Assembly: GCA_009731375.1 (NCBI GenBank)
Contig: BJOX01000236.1
Location: 723,762 to 778,535 of the forward strand
Reading direction: 5' to 3'
Origin: Paulinella micropora
Lineage: Eukaryota; Cercozoa; Imbricatea; Euglyphida
Length of the DNA stretch: 54,774 nucleotides
Shown here: one piece after another, positions 52,169 through 54,774 of the stretch
How positions within the stretch are numbered: position 1 is the first letter of the stretch
Layout: each line of letters opens with the position of its first letter
Notes under the pieces: model-generated
What the model was told of the DNA's origin: nothing
The model's input: the letters and a program-made list of their open reading frames with translations, nothing else
Databases searched by the model: none
Translations under genes and position numbers: made by a program

Positions 52169-54026
52169 ACCAGGACATCGCCAAGGATGAAATCTGCACC
52201 GAGCTGGCAGCGCAATGCAAGCAGCTTATGAAGGAACAAGAGCGGGGGTTCAAAAATGAAGCTGAATTTCAACAGTGGAAGGTGAGGAGCCAAACTCATC
52301 ACAAAATCCATCGGGAAAATCGTTTCCAAACCACTAAGCGGAAGTCTGGAGCACCTCTTGACCTTCGATCGATTGTTTGCTCTTTTGACGGGACACCCCC
52401 TGTGCTCGTTCCTTCATGTCGACGCAAATCCACTGAAATTAAAGGTAAGTACGTTATTCGTCTTGGCCTTGGGGTGTTCAGTTGTTACAGAACCAGGAAA
52501 AGTTACATCTACACTCACGGCCCTGGTATTGAAAAAGGTCAGAACAGTACAATCTCTATCCTTTACCACATGCTACGGAGTCGGCTGTGGAGCACTGACA
52601 CTATGGCCGCATGGAAGCTCTTCATTGAGTTTGACGGAGGGGGCGAAAATACTGGCTGGGGTATGTATGGCTTTATCAACTTCATTATCTGGGCGGGATG
52701 GTTTTTGCAAGGACAGACTCATCGAAATCTCCCACACCATGGGTTTTCCGGTGATGATCAGAAGTTTCGCACGATGAGACGAGGGTTAGGCACTACCTTT
52801 TTAACCACAAGCATCGCTCAGGCTTTGTTCAAGCTGCTTCGCGCGTTCACCAAAGACAAAGAACGTATTGTCGTCTGTATCCTGATCACCAGTTATGACT
52901 GGGTGAATTTTTTTTCACCATGCATGAACAAGTACTTGAAGTACTGGAATCGTCCCCTGGCATGGCAAATCAACGCTGGAGTACCAGGCGATGGCAACAA
53001 CGGCCTCCCCACGGCCAAGGTAAAGACCTTCGGAGACGGGCAAGAGCATTGGCACGGGGAAAGGGACCGACCAGACGGAGCTCCGATTAAAATGATGACC
53101 CGGGCTCCAGGTTTTCACTTTGCTCTCCTGTTAGTTGAAAAATCTAACTTTTATTTTATTTTGTTAAATAGCGGAAGGGACGCTGCCCAAAAAACTTCCT
53201 CCCGTAAAGTTTGCAGATCCAAAACTTCTGAAGGATGTTCGCAAGCTTGCGCAGAAGTATTGTGGACAGGAGGAGAAGGACCAGATAGAACATATGCTAG
53301 GTTGTAAATGTTTATTGTTATATTGTCATACATAACTGAAAATGTTTTATAGGCCGCCCAGGCGCAGTTGCAGGCTTGCGCTTTGCAGGAAGCTACGGCG
53401 AGGGAGGCGAGCCTGGTTATCCAGGTCATATTTCCTGCACTGACAAAAACGATCAGAAGTGGTCAGTGAATGTTAGAGTGCTAGCAGATCTTCCACCGGA
53501 CCCCTTTGCAGTCCCACCTGACAGGAAGGCAAAGATGATCGGTCTTTCCAAACTGACAGAGGAGGAAAGGCTAAACTACCCTAGAACTTACTTCCTCAGT
53601 GATAGCCAACCGCCAACACATCCTGCTTGGGTTGGAGGTAGAATGCTCTCAGCACAGCAGCGATTAGAACAGGATTTAGCGTTTGAGGCAGCTGATGGTA
53701 GGTCAATTCCAGCATGGGAAAGGGTTGCATCCTTTCTTGCTGTCGCGTCAGATGAAAAAGCTTTTGGAGCGATGAGAGTGTTAGTGAAGGAGTTGGTAAG
53801 CTATCTTCGAGCACATGGCATAGCCTTTCGAAATGCTGATAGAAAGCAGTTCAAACGTGCAGAACTTGTGAGTGCAGCATGGGGGCACTTTCAAGTATGT
53901 GATTGCAGCATTGAACAAAAAGGAAAGGCTGCAGTGGGTGGTAGAGATAGTCTTGCTAGAGGTCAGGGTCGGGCAAGTGCTCTTGTGTCAGATTTTCATT
54001 TTTGTGACAGTTTTTCATTTTTGTGA
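52169..54026 (+). CDS. DUF7869-like protein, 5'-incomplete, three exons
   Basis: After an acceptor (aataatag, ending 52,168) the exon runs to 53,110; exons 2 (53,172-53,300) and 3 (53,353-54,026) follow introns of 61 and 52 nt, and all phases agree. Motifs in order: IVCSFDGTPP, YIYTHGPGIEKGQNSTISIL, LFIEFDGGGEN, then HHGFSGDDQKFRTMRRGL and SYDWVNFFSPCMN. This follows the DUF7869 pattern as I know it: a D...EN block, a GHTHEDIDQ-F-like block, then YDW/Y..F..P. That family is common in transposon-rich algal and animal genomes; its biochemical role is not established. The usual GHTHED is altered here. Exon 3 adds ~220 residues I cannot place. Confidence 0.6.
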
Positions 54027-54370
54027 CAAAAATTCAAATTTTCAAATTTAACTGTAACATTTCGCGAAAATTTACGATATTTTGCGGACGAATATAGCAG
54101 TTAATTTGAAAAATTCAAATTTTCACCCAAAATCAAAATTCCAACCAAAACTGAAATTCCAACCAAAACAGAAAAATCAATTTTTTTTGTTGTCTTGAAT
54201 GTCAACAGCAATATTTTGCGAAAATTTCAGTTTTTTTGCGGACGCATATAGCAGTTAATTTGAGAAATTTAAATTTTTGTCACAAAATCGAAATTCCAAC
54301 CAAAATCCGAAATCTGACCCAAAATCTGAAATTTAATAATTTTTTACGTCTTGAATGTCGACAGCAATAT
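54027..54370. repeat. AT-rich tandem repeat, about 180-base unit
   Basis: Two copies share 'tttgcggacg.atatagcag', 'gaaattccaaccaaaa' and a 'ttgaatgtc.acagcaatat' segment. It lies just after the stop of the DUF7869-like gene. Confidence 0.8.
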
Positions 54371-54774
54371 TAATAGCTGAGTAGTATTTTTTATGTTTAT
54401 ATTACAAATCAAGTTGATATCTTACCAGCAAAGGATTGAGAGATACTTCTTGACGCTGTATTATAATAATAACTAGGCCCGGCGGTACAACTAAACATTC
54501 GACAATCTTGGGGGTATCCCTTTTTCCGAAATTTTCCATGAAGTATATGGACTTTTTTGAAAACGTGTGGAAATGAAAGGAAATCAATTCACTGATTGCA
54601 GAACATATAAAAATAATATTAAAACATGTTTTTATTAATTGTAATACACTTTAACTTCATCTTCAGAGGTGGGCAGGAACCGGTCCGACACGGTAATCTT
54701 TCTCCTTTTTCATAGTCCCGGCTACTATGAATCTATGATGATAACAATGCCCAACATGCAGAATTTGCTTTTAA
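54371..54774. other. No gene seen
   Basis: AT-rich sequence without conserved coding content or a clear repeat. Confidence 0.6.

Overview
This window looks like nuclear DNA of a repeat-rich, probably unicellular eukaryote (an alga or other protist). Evidence: GT-AG introns of about 40-60 nt, an APE-type LINE, tRNA-derived SINEs, Ty3-type LTR retroelement remnants, kilobases of simple repeats, and scaffold gaps (N runs). I cannot name the species. No CRISPR, rRNA or prokaryotic operon structure is visible.

Layout. 1-2,037: pieces of a dispersed repeat (X and Y) and a decayed minus-strand retroelement ORF. 2,038-12,250: a degenerate plus-strand Ty3-type element (A) with Gag, protease, a long non-canonical region, RT, RNase H and integrase. 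12,262-17,145: two inverted copies of repeat X around AT-rich repeats, a Gag-like ORF and a second copy of the decayed minus-strand ORF. 17,146-18,900: mostly noncoding, ending in a two-exon glycine-rich gene fragment. 18,900-25,111: TTAC and ATT simple-repeat satellite studded with ATT-tailed SINEs and short exon-like modules. 25,112-31,225: a full-length LINE with one open 1,702-codon ORF. 31,226-32,357: more satellite, a SINE and a LINE/SINE chimera. 32,458-37,000: poorly understood exons, a 1.1-kb GTA array and a lysine/glutamate-rich multi-exon gene. 38,235-48,356: a minus-strand Ty3-type element (B), sister to A, whose protease is split by a 6.3-kb insertion (C). C carries a SAP-domain gene with a hairpin-rich intron. 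48,480-51,384: further retroelement fragments. 52,169-54,026: a spliced gene resembling the DUF7869 family, cut at its 5' end by a gap.

How the parts relate. The LINE and the SINEs share a 3' end that runs straight into (ATT)n, so the LINE probably mobilises the SINEs and may seed the ATT arrays. Elements A and B share a layout with an aspartic protease variant (DSA), a zinc finger with a long loop, and a domain between protease and RT that I do not recognise. That domain recurs in three other decayed ORFs here. The strongest candidates for something undescribed are this retroelement lineage, insertion C, and the ATT-tailed LINE/SINE system.
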